A model generated the notes under the pieces. The model was given only the letters and a program-made list of their open reading frames with translations, was not told the DNA's origin and ran no database searches. From the NCBI GenBank assembly GCA_017646885.1, contig JAGCLR010000124.1, forward strand, positions 1-7,239: a stretch of 7,239 nt of DNA, in the 5' to 3' direction. The translations under genes were made by a program, and so were the position numbers. Of the stretch, positions 1-5,365 are shown piece by piece. This DNA comes from Methanobrevibacter sp. (lineage in GTDB: Archaea > Methanobacteriota > Methanobacteria > Methanobacteriales > Methanobacteriaceae). Every line of letters begins with the position of its first letter. Position 1 is the stretch's first letter.

Positions 1-234
1 AAATTTTACATTTTCACAAAATTTTGATAAAAAATTTCCACAATTTTTCACAATTTCATTTTTGTGCAAAAATCATATAGTAACATTTCATTAAATGATA
101 CTTTATTCAAAATGATTTAATTTAATTAATCATAAAATCAATTTAATTGAATTATATAGTCTGATTATAAAAATGAATTTAGTATATCTACATCTAACAC
201 TTTAAAAATAGTAATTTAATAAATTTTTAATCTT

Positions 235-264
235 GAGATAATCTTTAAGATAATTTTTGAGATA
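235..264. repeat. Three 12-bp spaced RAGATA words
   Basis: GAGATA at 235-240, AAGATA at 247-252 and GAGATA at 259-264 are spaced exactly 12 bp apart, each preceded by a T-rich run. This is a short degenerate tandem repeat of about three units. It lies in non-coding DNA downstream of the DHH gene. It could be slippage-derived; no function is evident. Confidence 0.45.
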
Positions 265-325
265 TCAAAAAAATAGAAATTTTAAAAAAAGTTAAAAAAA
301 TTTGAAAAATTAGAAAATTTGAAAA

Positions 326-345
326 AAAAAATAAAAAATAGAAAA
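326..345 (-). terminator. T-rich 3'-end element of the DHH gene
   Basis: On the minus strand this reads TTTTCTATTTTTTATTTTTT and lies about 55 bases past the stop of the gene ending at 400. The A10 run at 322-331 lengthens its last T-tract. Archaeal RNA polymerase terminates at U-rich tracts without needing a hairpin. The identical 20 bases recur at 3575-3594 behind the desulfoferrodoxin gene, which supports a shared role as a terminator. A closer, shorter T6 on the minus strand (369-374) may also contribute. Confidence 0.55.
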
Positions 346-399
346 AATAATTAATGAAATAATTTATTAAAAAATTATTTTTCAATTGAAATTATTTTT

Positions 400-2733
400 T
401 TATTCATTAGTCATATTTTGGATTTCACTGAGAAGTTGATTCAACACTTCCTTGCCAAGACCTTCAATATATTTTATTGATCCTGCACATTCGTGACCTC
501 CACCATCAATACCTGCTTGAGGTATCTTATCTGCAAGACTAATGACTATATTGTTCACATTGAATCCAAAGATCTTATGTACCGAATCAGTTGCCCTTAA
601 AACTCCAAAGTCAGGGCCATGTCCAAGGGTAATGATTGGCTTATCTTCACCAATCTCCTTTACAATCTTATCATGGACAAATCCACAGGTTTTTCCAGGA
701 GCAGGGAAAGTGAACTTATGAGCATATTTTTCAACATCCAAAACGTTGAAGTAGATTCCATTTTCCAATTGGACTCTCTTGACATTAGGTAATGTTGCTT
801 TCATTTGAATATCTACACGTTTTAGGTATTCCTTGTATAATGCTTCAACCATCTTTGGATGCTTGTCAAGATTGTCTACACCTAAAATGGTATCTATGAT
901 TCCTCTACCGTTCATGAATCTAAGGAAGTAAGCTTCAAAATCAATACACTCCGCAATTTTCTTCAATTGCTCTCTATCATATCCTTTTTCAGATGCAAGC
1001 TTTACATATTGTTCCACTTCATCCGCTTCTGCACGGTCACCTAAAACCGCAACAGCAGGCAAGTGTTTCACTAATTCTTCAACATCTGGATTAATGATAT
1101 GTGCAACTTCAGTAGCTAATGCTCCAGCAGTTATTTGGGAGTCTCCTCCAACAAGATAAGGATTTACATGAGTGTCAACATATTCATCCACTGCAACGGT
1201 ACCTGCAATAATGTCATCATTATTGCATTCTACGCTTCCATCAATTGTTTCTCCACTTTTCAATGTTTTTGTAATAAGTTCTCCAGGGAAGTGATGGTCA
1301 ATGACCACTATTTCAATGTCATAGATTTTTGCCTGCATCAATGCCACAATGTCTTCCTCAGTTGAACCGTTATCCAACAATACAATCAATGGCAATTTTT
1401 GCCCATGTCTTTCAAAGTCTTCCAATGCAAATGAGAGGTCCTTAACTACATCCTCCAATTCGTAAAATGGAGCTTTACTTGGGGAACGTTTGAAGTAATG
1501 GTATTCAGCATCATTATCTGGATTGAATTCCTTTAATAAAGGAATGACTGCTTTTTCCATTGCAACTCCTGCACAGATCCCATCTGCATCTGCATGGTGT
1601 CTGACAAGAATTGATCTTCCATCAAGAATGGCTCTTCTGATAACCTTTGCAGCTTCTCTCATTTTAGGCTTTAGCCTGTCTAAAACTGGGCTTTGGATTA
1701 GGAAATCAACATCATCAGGTTCCGCTTTTTTATCTAAAGCAATATCAATGAATTCCTTCATCTTATTTGCTTCTTCACCTTCAAGCTTTTCAATGCTGCT
1801 TGACTCTATTTGAATTTCACCATTATGCTTATTGACTTCTCCAATTACTTCTACAATGTCTCCTATTTCAATTTCAGGATACATCCTAACTCCAGGTTCA
1901 TTAAATGCTGCAGCCCAGGTAATTGCAGTCTCATCAGTAATTGTAAAAATAGTTGGTCCGGAAGTCTGTTGGATTTGTATAACTTCTCCATGGACTTTAA
2001 CAATGCTACTGAGTGAAGAATCATCAAGTGTTTCGATTTTGGTTCTTTGGATGTTTTTCTTGACTTTTTTAATCACATATTCTCCTTTGAAAACACTTGC
2101 AGGAGCCATGTCAACTTCACGTTTTCTCTCTTTGATTTGGGTGATTCTTACAAATACATAATCTCCAACTTTATTTGAGGAATTACGTGTTCTCATGAGT
2201 CCCCAAACCTGATTGTTTAAGCTGACAAAAATACCGTATCTTTCCACTCTTGTGACTTTACCTCTATAGATGGAATTAAGCTCCAAATCGCTCATTTCAC
2301 ATAATCCATCTAATTCATAAACAATTTCCTTTCCAGAGATGTCAGATTCCACAATGAGTTTTTCCGGATTTTTCTCTCTTTCAGCTTGTTTTTTCATCTT
2401 CTCTTCTTCTTGCTTTTCTGCGCATTCATCACAGTAATTCTTATCAGAGTCAATACGTTTTCCACAATCATTGCAAACAGTAATTTCACCGGTTCCATTA
2501 CAGTAGGAACAGTCTTCCAAGACATCTACCATTCCCTTTCCATCACATACTTCACATGGAACATCTTGATCTGCATCTAAATCAAATTTAGCTCTAGCAT
2601 TACTGTTCACGCCTTTAAAGTGATTTTTCATTTCAAATGTATCTACATAACCGGTTCCATCACAATTTTCACATATTTTTGTATCCACAACAATAGACCC
2701 GGTTCCATTACATTTAGGGCATGCTTTTTTCAT
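400..2733 (-). CDS. Archaeal RecJ-like DHH phosphoesterase with DnaJ-type zinc finger, S1 and OB domains
   Basis: 777 residues, complete. Four CxxCxGxG motifs begin at C5, C21, C60 and C75, the arrangement of a DnaJ zinc-finger domain but with no J-domain. A further Cys pair set (C87/C90, C101/C104) looks like a small zinc ribbon. A charged Glu/Lys linker (about 105-124) leads to an S1 RNA-binding-like domain (about 152-211) and an OB-fold nucleic-acid-binding domain (about 244-316). The DHH core follows: HADADG at 380-385, D454 in LLDNG, the DHH triad D479-H480-H481, and D566 in LGDRAE. A C-terminal DHHA1-type region carries GGGHECAG at 744-751. These are the metal-binding and catalytic motifs of RecJ-family exonucleases. 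The architecture matches the archaea-specific RecJ-like group (COG1107 as I recall). Inferred role: cytoplasmic Mn2+-dependent 5' exonuclease on single-stranded DNA or RNA; the S1 domain leans towards RNA. The ATG at 2733 is supported by a G-rich ribosome site. The lipoprotein gene lies 88 bases upstream on the same strand. It could instead degrade small nucleotides, as NrnA/GdpP-like DHH proteins do. Confidence 0.9.
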   Translation of the reverse strand: MKKACPKCNGTGSIVVDTKICENCDGTGYVDTFEMKNHFKGVNSNARAKFDLDADQDVPCEVCDGKGMVDVLEDCSYCNGTGEITVCNDCGKRIDSDKNYCDECAEKQEEEKMKKQAEREKNPEKLIVESDISGKEIVYELDGLCEMSDLELNSIYRGKVTRVERYGIFVSLNNQVWGLMRTRNSSNKVGDYVFVRITQIKERKREVDMAPASVFKGEYVIKKVKKNIQRTKIETLDDSSLSSIVKVHGEVIQIQQTSGPTIFTITDETAITWAAAFNEPGVRMYPEIEIGDIVEVIGEVNKHNGEIQIESSSIEKLEGEEANKMKEFIDIALDKKAEPDDVDFLIQSPVLDRLKPKMREAAKVIRRAILDGRSILVRHHADADGICAGVAMEKAVIPLLKEFNPDNDAEYHYFKRSPSKAPFYELEDVVKDLSFALEDFERHGQKLPLIVLLDNGSTEEDIVALMQAKIYDIEIVVIDHHFPGELITKTLKSGETIDGSVECNNDDIIAGTVAVDEYVDTHVNPYLVGGDSQITAGALATEVAHIINPDVEELVKHLPAVAVLGDRAEADEVEQYVKLASEKGYDREQLKKIAECIDFEAYFLRFMNGRGIIDTILGVDNLDKHPKMVEALYKEYLKRVDIQMKATLPNVKRVQLENGIYFNVLDVEKYAHKFTFPAPGKTCGFVHDKIVKEIGEDKPIITLGHGPDFGVLRATDSVHKIFGFNVNNIVISLADKIPQAGIDGGGHECAGSIKYIEGLGKEVLNQLLSEIQNMTNE

Positions 2734-2737
2734 TTTT

Positions 2738-2746
2738 CCCCCTCAC
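2738..2746 (-). promoter_or_regulatory. Ribosome binding site of the DHH gene
   Basis: The minus strand reads GTGAGGGGG, followed by four A residues and ATG at 2733. The G-rich run at this distance marks the start codon, although it is an imperfect match to GGAGGTGA. Confidence 0.6.
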
Positions 2747-2780
2747 AGATCTTTCTTATAATTGAATAATTCAAATAAAA

Positions 2781-2789
2781 GTATAACTT
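2781..2789 (-). promoter_or_regulatory. Possible TATA box of the DHH gene
   Basis: The minus strand reads AAGTTATAC here. A start about 25 bases downstream would give a leader of roughly 25-30 bases carrying the ribosome site. The match is weak, and the gene may instead be read through from the lipoprotein gene 88 bases upstream. Confidence 0.3.
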
Positions 2790-2809
2790 ATTATGTTGAA
2801 TAATCATTT

Positions 2810-2831
2810 TTTAGATTATTTTTAGATTATT
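2810..2831. repeat. Perfect 11-bp tandem duplication across a stop codon
   Basis: TTTAGATTATT occurs at 2810-2820 and again at 2821-2831. On the minus strand the unit is AATAATCTAAA. The right-hand copy encodes the last two Ile codons and the TAA of the lipoprotein gene, and the left-hand copy repeats this just after the stop. A related TTGAATAATY word occurs at 2762-2771, 2796-2805 and 2841-2850. Confidence 0.8.
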
Positions 2832-3331
2832 CCTGCTTTTTTGAATAATCCTGAGTTTTCCTCTACTAATTGATTTCTTTCACCTTGAAGTATCACTGCT
2901 TTTTTCATTTGCTCATTTGCTGATTTAGCATATGAATTTCCTGAATAAGGATCATTATTTGCATAGTATTGAATAGCTAAATAAAGCTCATCACTTGCCT
3001 TTTTCTTCAATGACACTTCTTCCTTAATCAAATCAATATACTCTTTATAAACGCTTTCATTTAAGTCATCCTGATACTCTTCAATTTCTGAAAGCTTTGT
3101 TTCTGCATCATTAAATTTTTCCTTTGCAATTTGAATGTTATTGTTTCCGCTTGCATAGTCACGGCTATTGATGGAGCTGATTGCAGCGTTATAATCATTA
3201 TCTCCTTCAGTAATATCGGTGTTCAAATCTTTCATTCTACTGTTTATATTATCAATAGGGCCATTAATACAACCGCTTATACTAACAACTGCTATCAATA
3301 TCAAAACAATTAATATAATATCTTTTCTCAT
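2822..3331 (-). CDS. Small helical membrane-anchored lipoprotein, function unknown
   Basis: 169 residues, not recognised as a named family. The N terminus is a lipoprotein-type signal: charged MRKD, a hydrophobic stretch (residues 5-16) and a lipobox ISGC with C21 as the only cysteine. The protein is therefore expected to be exported and tethered to the outer face of the membrane at Cys21. The mature part of about 149 residues is rich in Glu, Lys, Asn, Ala and Ser and looks all-helical. It holds an internal gapless repeat: residues 50-76 and 119-145 share the pattern A-I, then D, then S-G-N, with 9 of 27 identities, suggesting two copies of a helical hairpin. No catalytic motif is seen. The start ATG has no clear Shine-Dalgarno, but the signal peptide begins naturally there. 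It may share a transcript with the DHH gene downstream. It could be a cell-surface scaffold or binding protein; that is only a guess from localisation. Confidence 0.8.
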   Translation of the reverse strand: MRKDIILIVLILIAVVSISGCINGPIDNINSRMKDLNTDITEGDNDYNAAISSINSRDYASGNNNIQIAKEKFNDAETKLSEIEEYQDDLNESVYKEYIDLIKEEVSLKKKASDELYLAIQYYANNDPYSGNSYAKSANEQMKKAVILQGERNQLVEENSGLFKKAGII

Positions 3332-3414
3332 GCTATCAAATTTAATTTTTTTAATTTTAAATAATATTTTTAATTAGTTAATAATTTGATAAATTTAATT
3401 TAAAAATATTTAAC

Positions 3415-3422
3415 TTATATAA
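3415..3422 (-). promoter_or_regulatory. TATA box upstream of the lipoprotein gene
   Basis: TTATATAA, a close match to the archaeal box A, lies 84 bases upstream of the ATG at 3331. A start about 25 bases downstream would leave a leader of roughly 60 bases. The word is palindromic, so direction is inferred from the gene; there is no plus-strand gene nearby for it to serve. Confidence 0.4.
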
Positions 3423-3473
3423 TATTAATATTATGAATTTCATATTTAATAAAATTTAGTAATTTGATGAAAA

Positions 3474-3555
3474 ATAGTAAGAATAGTGAGATAGTGAGAA
3501 TAGTAAATTAGTAATGATAGTGAGAATAGTGGAATTAGAAAATTAGGAAAATAGT
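3474..3555. repeat. Degenerate tandem repeat of 8-9 bp (ATAGT array)
   Basis: WTAGN words begin at 3474, 3483, 3491, 3500, 3508, 3517, 3526, 3535, 3543 and 3551, so every step is 8 or 9 bp. Seven of the ten are exact ATAGT. A longer unit, GATAGTGAGAATAGT, is present identically at 3490-3504 and 3516-3530. The array fills the spacer between the desulfoferrodoxin 3' end and the TATA box of the lipoprotein gene. It is too short and too degenerate to be a CRISPR array. Confidence 0.75.
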
Positions 3556-3574
3556 AAATTAAAATGTTTTTTAG

Positions 3575-3594
3575 AAAAAATAAAAAATAGAAAA
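3575..3594 (-). terminator. T-rich 3'-end element of the desulfoferrodoxin gene
   Basis: The minus strand reads TTTTCTATTTTTTATTTTTT beginning 23 bases past the stop codon at 3618. This is the typical position and composition of an archaeal U-tract terminator. It is identical over 20 bases to the element at 326-345. Confidence 0.6.
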
Positions 3595-3617
3595 GTATTA
3601 TTTAAAATAAATAATAC

Positions 3618-3998
3618 TTAGGAATGCCATAAACCGTGGATGTTACAATATTCAATAGCTTTTACATCTTCAACTTCTGCATTTACATCGAATACTGCTT
3701 TAGGTTCATCACCAGGTTTTAAGTTTGCACGGTAAACTTGATCTCCTACAATTAATTCAACAAAATTAATGTAATGTTCTTCTAACATTGGGTGTGCTTC
3801 TTCTCCCATAGTTACGACAATTTTGCCATCTTCTTTAGTAATTACAGGGATGTGTTTTACTCCACCTTCTGGTAATTGTCTAGGTTCTAAAAGTTCCATT
3901 GCTTCTCCACAGCAAACTAATTCTCCAGCGCCTTCAACAATAGCTTCCACCATGTTTCCACAGTGGTTACATCTGTAAATTTCATTAATCTTAGCCAT
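3618..3998 (-). CDS. dfx: Desulfoferrodoxin (two-iron superoxide reductase)
   Basis: 126 residues, the usual full length. It reduces superoxide to hydrogen peroxide without releasing oxygen, a cytoplasmic defence typical of strict anaerobes; electrons usually come from rubredoxin. The N-terminal desulforedoxin domain (1-37) has the Fe(Cys)4 ligands C10, C13, C29 and C30. The C-terminal superoxide reductase domain has the Fe(His)4Cys ligands H49 (in VKHIP), H69 and H75 (in AHPMLEEHYI), C118 and H121 (in YCNIHGLW). Lys48, which helps attract superoxide, is present. The residue at the usual Glu47 position is Val (codon GTA at 3858-3860), so the sixth ligand of the resting ferric site seems to be missing. 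The start is fixed by GGAGG seven bases upstream. It has its own TATA box and terminator, so it is probably monocistronic. No rubredoxin or rubrerythrin gene is adjacent. Confidence 0.97.
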   Translation of the reverse strand: MAKINEIYRCNHCGNMVEAIVEGAGELVCCGEAMELLEPRQLPEGGVKHIPVITKEDGKIVVTMGEEAHPMLEEHYINFVELIVGDQVYRANLKPGDEPKAVFDVNAEVEDVKAIEYCNIHGLWHS

Positions 3999-4005
3999 AT
4001 AATTG

Positions 4006-4010
4006 CCTCC
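4006..4010 (-). promoter_or_regulatory. Ribosome binding site of dfx
   Basis: GGAGG on the minus strand, seven bases before the ATG at 3998. This is the clearest Shine-Dalgarno in the window and suggests strong translation. Confidence 0.85.
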
Positions 4011-4054
4011 AAATAATAATTAATTGTAGTTTGTTCCTTTCAATATTTAAAGTT

Positions 4055-4062
4055 TTATATAA
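4055..4062 (-). promoter_or_regulatory. TATA box of dfx
   Basis: The minus strand reads AATTATATAAAA across 4053-4064, with TTATATAA at 4055-4062. A start about 25 bases downstream (near 4032) gives a leader of about 34 bases that contains the GGAGG. An imperfect dyad (4061-4084) covers the upstream side, where the BRE would lie. Confidence 0.65.
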
Positions 4063-4084
4063 TTAAAACATTTATGTTTTCATT
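4061..4084. promoter_or_regulatory. Imperfect palindrome over the dfx TATA/BRE edge, possible operator
   Basis: AAAACA (4065-4070), a 4-base centre (TTTA) and TGTTTT (4075-4080) form perfect 6-bp arms. After one mismatch (4064/4081) the pairing continues for three more bases (4061-4063 with 4082-4084), so 9 of 10 positions pair. It touches the upstream end of the dfx TATA box, where an archaeal repressor or activator often binds. AT-rich DNA gives many chance dyads, so this is tentative. Confidence 0.4.
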
Positions 4085-4155
4085 TGAAAATTTCATCGAT
4101 TTTTCATTATTTTACTTTATTTTGATTTAAATTTTGAAATATTTTATAAAAACTT

Positions 4156-4177
4156 TTTATATTTGTAAAAATATAAA
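4156..4177. repeat. Perfect 9-bp inverted repeat with TATA-like arms
   Basis: TTTATATTT (4156-4164), a 4-base centre GTAA, and AAATATAAA (4169-4177). Each arm reads as a TATA-like word on its own strand. It lies in the middle of the divergent spacer between dfx and the DUF2121-like gene, about 160 bases from one start and 215 from the other. It may be a bidirectional TATA element, a regulator site or chance in AT-rich DNA. Confidence 0.5.
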
Positions 4178-4211
4178 TATAAAGTAAGATATTAAATTTC
4201 AAAAAAGTTTC

Positions 4212-4249
4212 CATGAAAAGTTATTTAATCCTTTATTTTCATGTTTTTT
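4212..4249 (+). terminator. Hairpin followed by T6 in the divergent spacer
   Basis: CATGAAAA (4212-4219) and TTTTCATG (4236-4243) are perfect 8-bp inverted arms around a 16-base spacer, followed directly by TTTTTT (4244-4249). On the plus strand this looks like a stem-loop with a U-tract. No plus-strand protein gene ends here, so it may end a small transcript starting near 4185-4200, or may be an operator. Confidence 0.35.
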
Positions 4250-4336
4250 ATAAGTTTTTAAATGCTTTTTTGAGATTTGAAATTTTTAATAGATTTAAGA
4301 AAATGAAATTTAAAATTTAATAGGCATAAATTGAAA

Positions 4337-4342
4337 TTATAT
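4337..4342 (+). promoter_or_regulatory. TATA box of the DUF2121-like gene
   Basis: AAATTATATGG on the plus strand, with TTATAT at 4337-4342. A start about 25 bases downstream falls near 4366. The ATG at 4366 would then sit at the very 5' end of the mRNA, while the ATG at 4393 would have a leader of about 27 bases with a GTGAGAG sequence. This supports 4393 as the start. Confidence 0.5.
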
Positions 4343-4392
4343 GGATAGTTAAGTGAAATTTAAATATGTCTATGTTTAAGCGATGTGAGAGT

Positions 4393-5319
4393 ATGAGTTT
4401 AATTATTGCTTATGTTGGAAAGAAAGGATGTGTAATGGCAGGAGATAAGAGAAGAATTGCCTATTTTGGTTCTAAAGAGGAACGTGAGCTTTTAGAACAG
4501 GAAATTTACACTGGTGAAATCACTAATGATGAAGAATTGTATGCAAGAGCTGAAGAGCTTGATATAAGTTTGAAAATAACTGATGATGCAACTAAAGTAA
4601 AAAGCTTAGAAAATGTAGCAGTCGGTGAAGTCAGTTCAAGAGGAACTATGGAAACCAAAAGAAAAAGAATCTATGGTACAACCAATGGTTTCCAGATCAT
4701 TGAACTTACCGGTTCTGAGATTGTAAACAGAAAAAGAGGAGACTCTTCCATTATTGTATTTGGAAATAAGATTACAAAATCATTAGCTAATGAAATGCTT
4801 AAGAAAAGATGGAAACCAAGCTTTAGCTTAAAGTATATGGGAGATATCTTCGGACAAATCTTAGATGATATTTCTAAAAAGACCCCTTCTGTAGGCACTA
4901 AATATGATGTAGTTATCCAACAGAATGATTTGTATATTGATAAAGTCCAACCTTATTTGGATGAAGTCATTGAAATGGATATAAATCTTTTAGCAAAGTT
5001 CAGAGCTAAACTTAGAGAAGACTTATTGCAACAGAATGAAACAATTAAATTGGCTTCCACAATTATCGATGAAGGTCCTGTAGGAATTGTTGACTCAATT
5101 GATGATAAGATGATTCAAGTAAAATTAAACCCTGATGTAAGGGCATTTGACATCAATTGGAAACTTCTTGCAAAGCCTGGTGAAAATGTTATCATGTTTG
5201 TTGAAGGTGACGATGAGGCATTATTGAAGGACCAAGTTGTAATTGAAAATGAAGTTTTATGCATTAAACGTAATAAGGCTAATTTAAAATGTGATATCAT
5301 TTTATGTCATCTTGAATAA
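4393..5319 (+). CDS. DUF2121-like archaeal protein, possible N-terminal-nucleophile hydrolase relative
   Basis: 308 residues from ATG 4393. The longest frame opens at 4366 and adds MSMFKRCES; I prefer 4393 because the conserved family N terminus, as I recall it, begins MSLIIAYVGKKG, the TATA box points to transcription starting near 4366, and GTGAGAG precedes 4393. By memory this is the DUF2121/COG4079 family known mainly from methanogens. Seen directly: after removal of Met, Ser is residue 1 and the stretch runs G11, A15, then D17-K18-R19, the same spacing as proteasome beta subunits, which have Thr1, G11, A15 and Asp17. This suggests an Ntn-hydrolase-type fold, possibly with Ser as nucleophile; the counterpart of catalytic Lys33 is not evident because a charged helical stretch (about 28-60) follows. 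The C-terminal half is mixed alpha/beta. No signal peptide or membrane segment, so cytoplasmic. The metallo-hydrolase gene follows 46 bases downstream on the same strand and may be co-transcribed. Biological role unknown. Confidence 0.8.
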   Translation: MSLIIAYVGKKGCVMAGDKRRIAYFGSKEERELLEQEIYTGEITNDEELYARAEELDISLKITDDATKVKSLENVAVGEVSSRGTMETKRKRIYGTTNGFQIIELTGSEIVNRKRGDSSIIVFGNKITKSLANEMLKKRWKPSFSLKYMGDIFGQILDDISKKTPSVGTKYDVVIQQNDLYIDKVQPYLDEVIEMDINLLAKFRAKLREDLLQQNETIKLASTIIDEGPVGIVDSIDDKMIQVKLNPDVRAFDINWKLLAKPGENVIMFVEGDDEALLKDQVVIENEVLCIKRNKANLKCDIILCHLE

Positions 5320-5354
5320 ATAGTTTATAATTGATTTTGCGTTTATTTTATAAA

Positions 5355-5360
5355 AGGTGA
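5355..5360 (+). promoter_or_regulatory. Ribosome binding site that fixes the metallo-hydrolase start
   Basis: AGGTGA lies five bases before ATG 5366 and is a strong match to GGAGGTGA. The in-frame GTG at 5357 that would lengthen the protein by three residues is part of this site, so it is unlikely to be a start codon. Confidence 0.8.
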
Positions 5361-5365
5361 CAATA

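Larger units (their letters stand above)
1..399. other. Gene-free AT-rich spacer at the window edge
   Basis: No open frame of useful length and no tRNA-like or GC-rich RNA element is visible. The left part (15-58) carries three short copies of a CACAAWWTT-like word. The middle (235-264) has a 12-bp periodic repeat. The right part (about 322-374) has A-tracts that are T-tracts on the minus strand and suit the 3' end of the minus-strand gene ending at 400. TATA-like words such as TTATATA near 152 could serve a gene beyond the left edge, but none can be assigned. Confidence 0.75.

Noticed and set aside
15..58. Three CACAAWWTT-like words at the left edge as an iteron or origin
   Set aside because: The words are short and unevenly spaced, with no Cdc6/Orc1 gene or origin recognition box nearby; chance in AT-rich DNA is enough.
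381..390. TTCAATTGAA palindrome behind the DHH stop as a hairpin terminator
   Set aside because: The 10-bp palindrome has no loop, and its flanks are direct repeats (AAATTATTTTT at 372-382 and 389-399), not inverted ones.
1523..1813. Plus-strand open frame opposite the DHH gene
   Set aside because: It is a shadow of the well-supported minus-strand coding sequence, with no ribosome site or recognisable domain. The other antisense frames within the six genes were rejected for the same reason.
3474..3555. CRISPR array
   Set aside because: Units are 8-9 bp, degenerate and without spacers, and no cas gene is present.
4366..4392. Nine-residue N-terminal extension of the DUF2121-like protein
   Set aside because: The TATA box at 4337-4342 places the transcript start near 4366, the family N terminus begins at MSLIIAY, and a GTGAGAG site precedes 4393.
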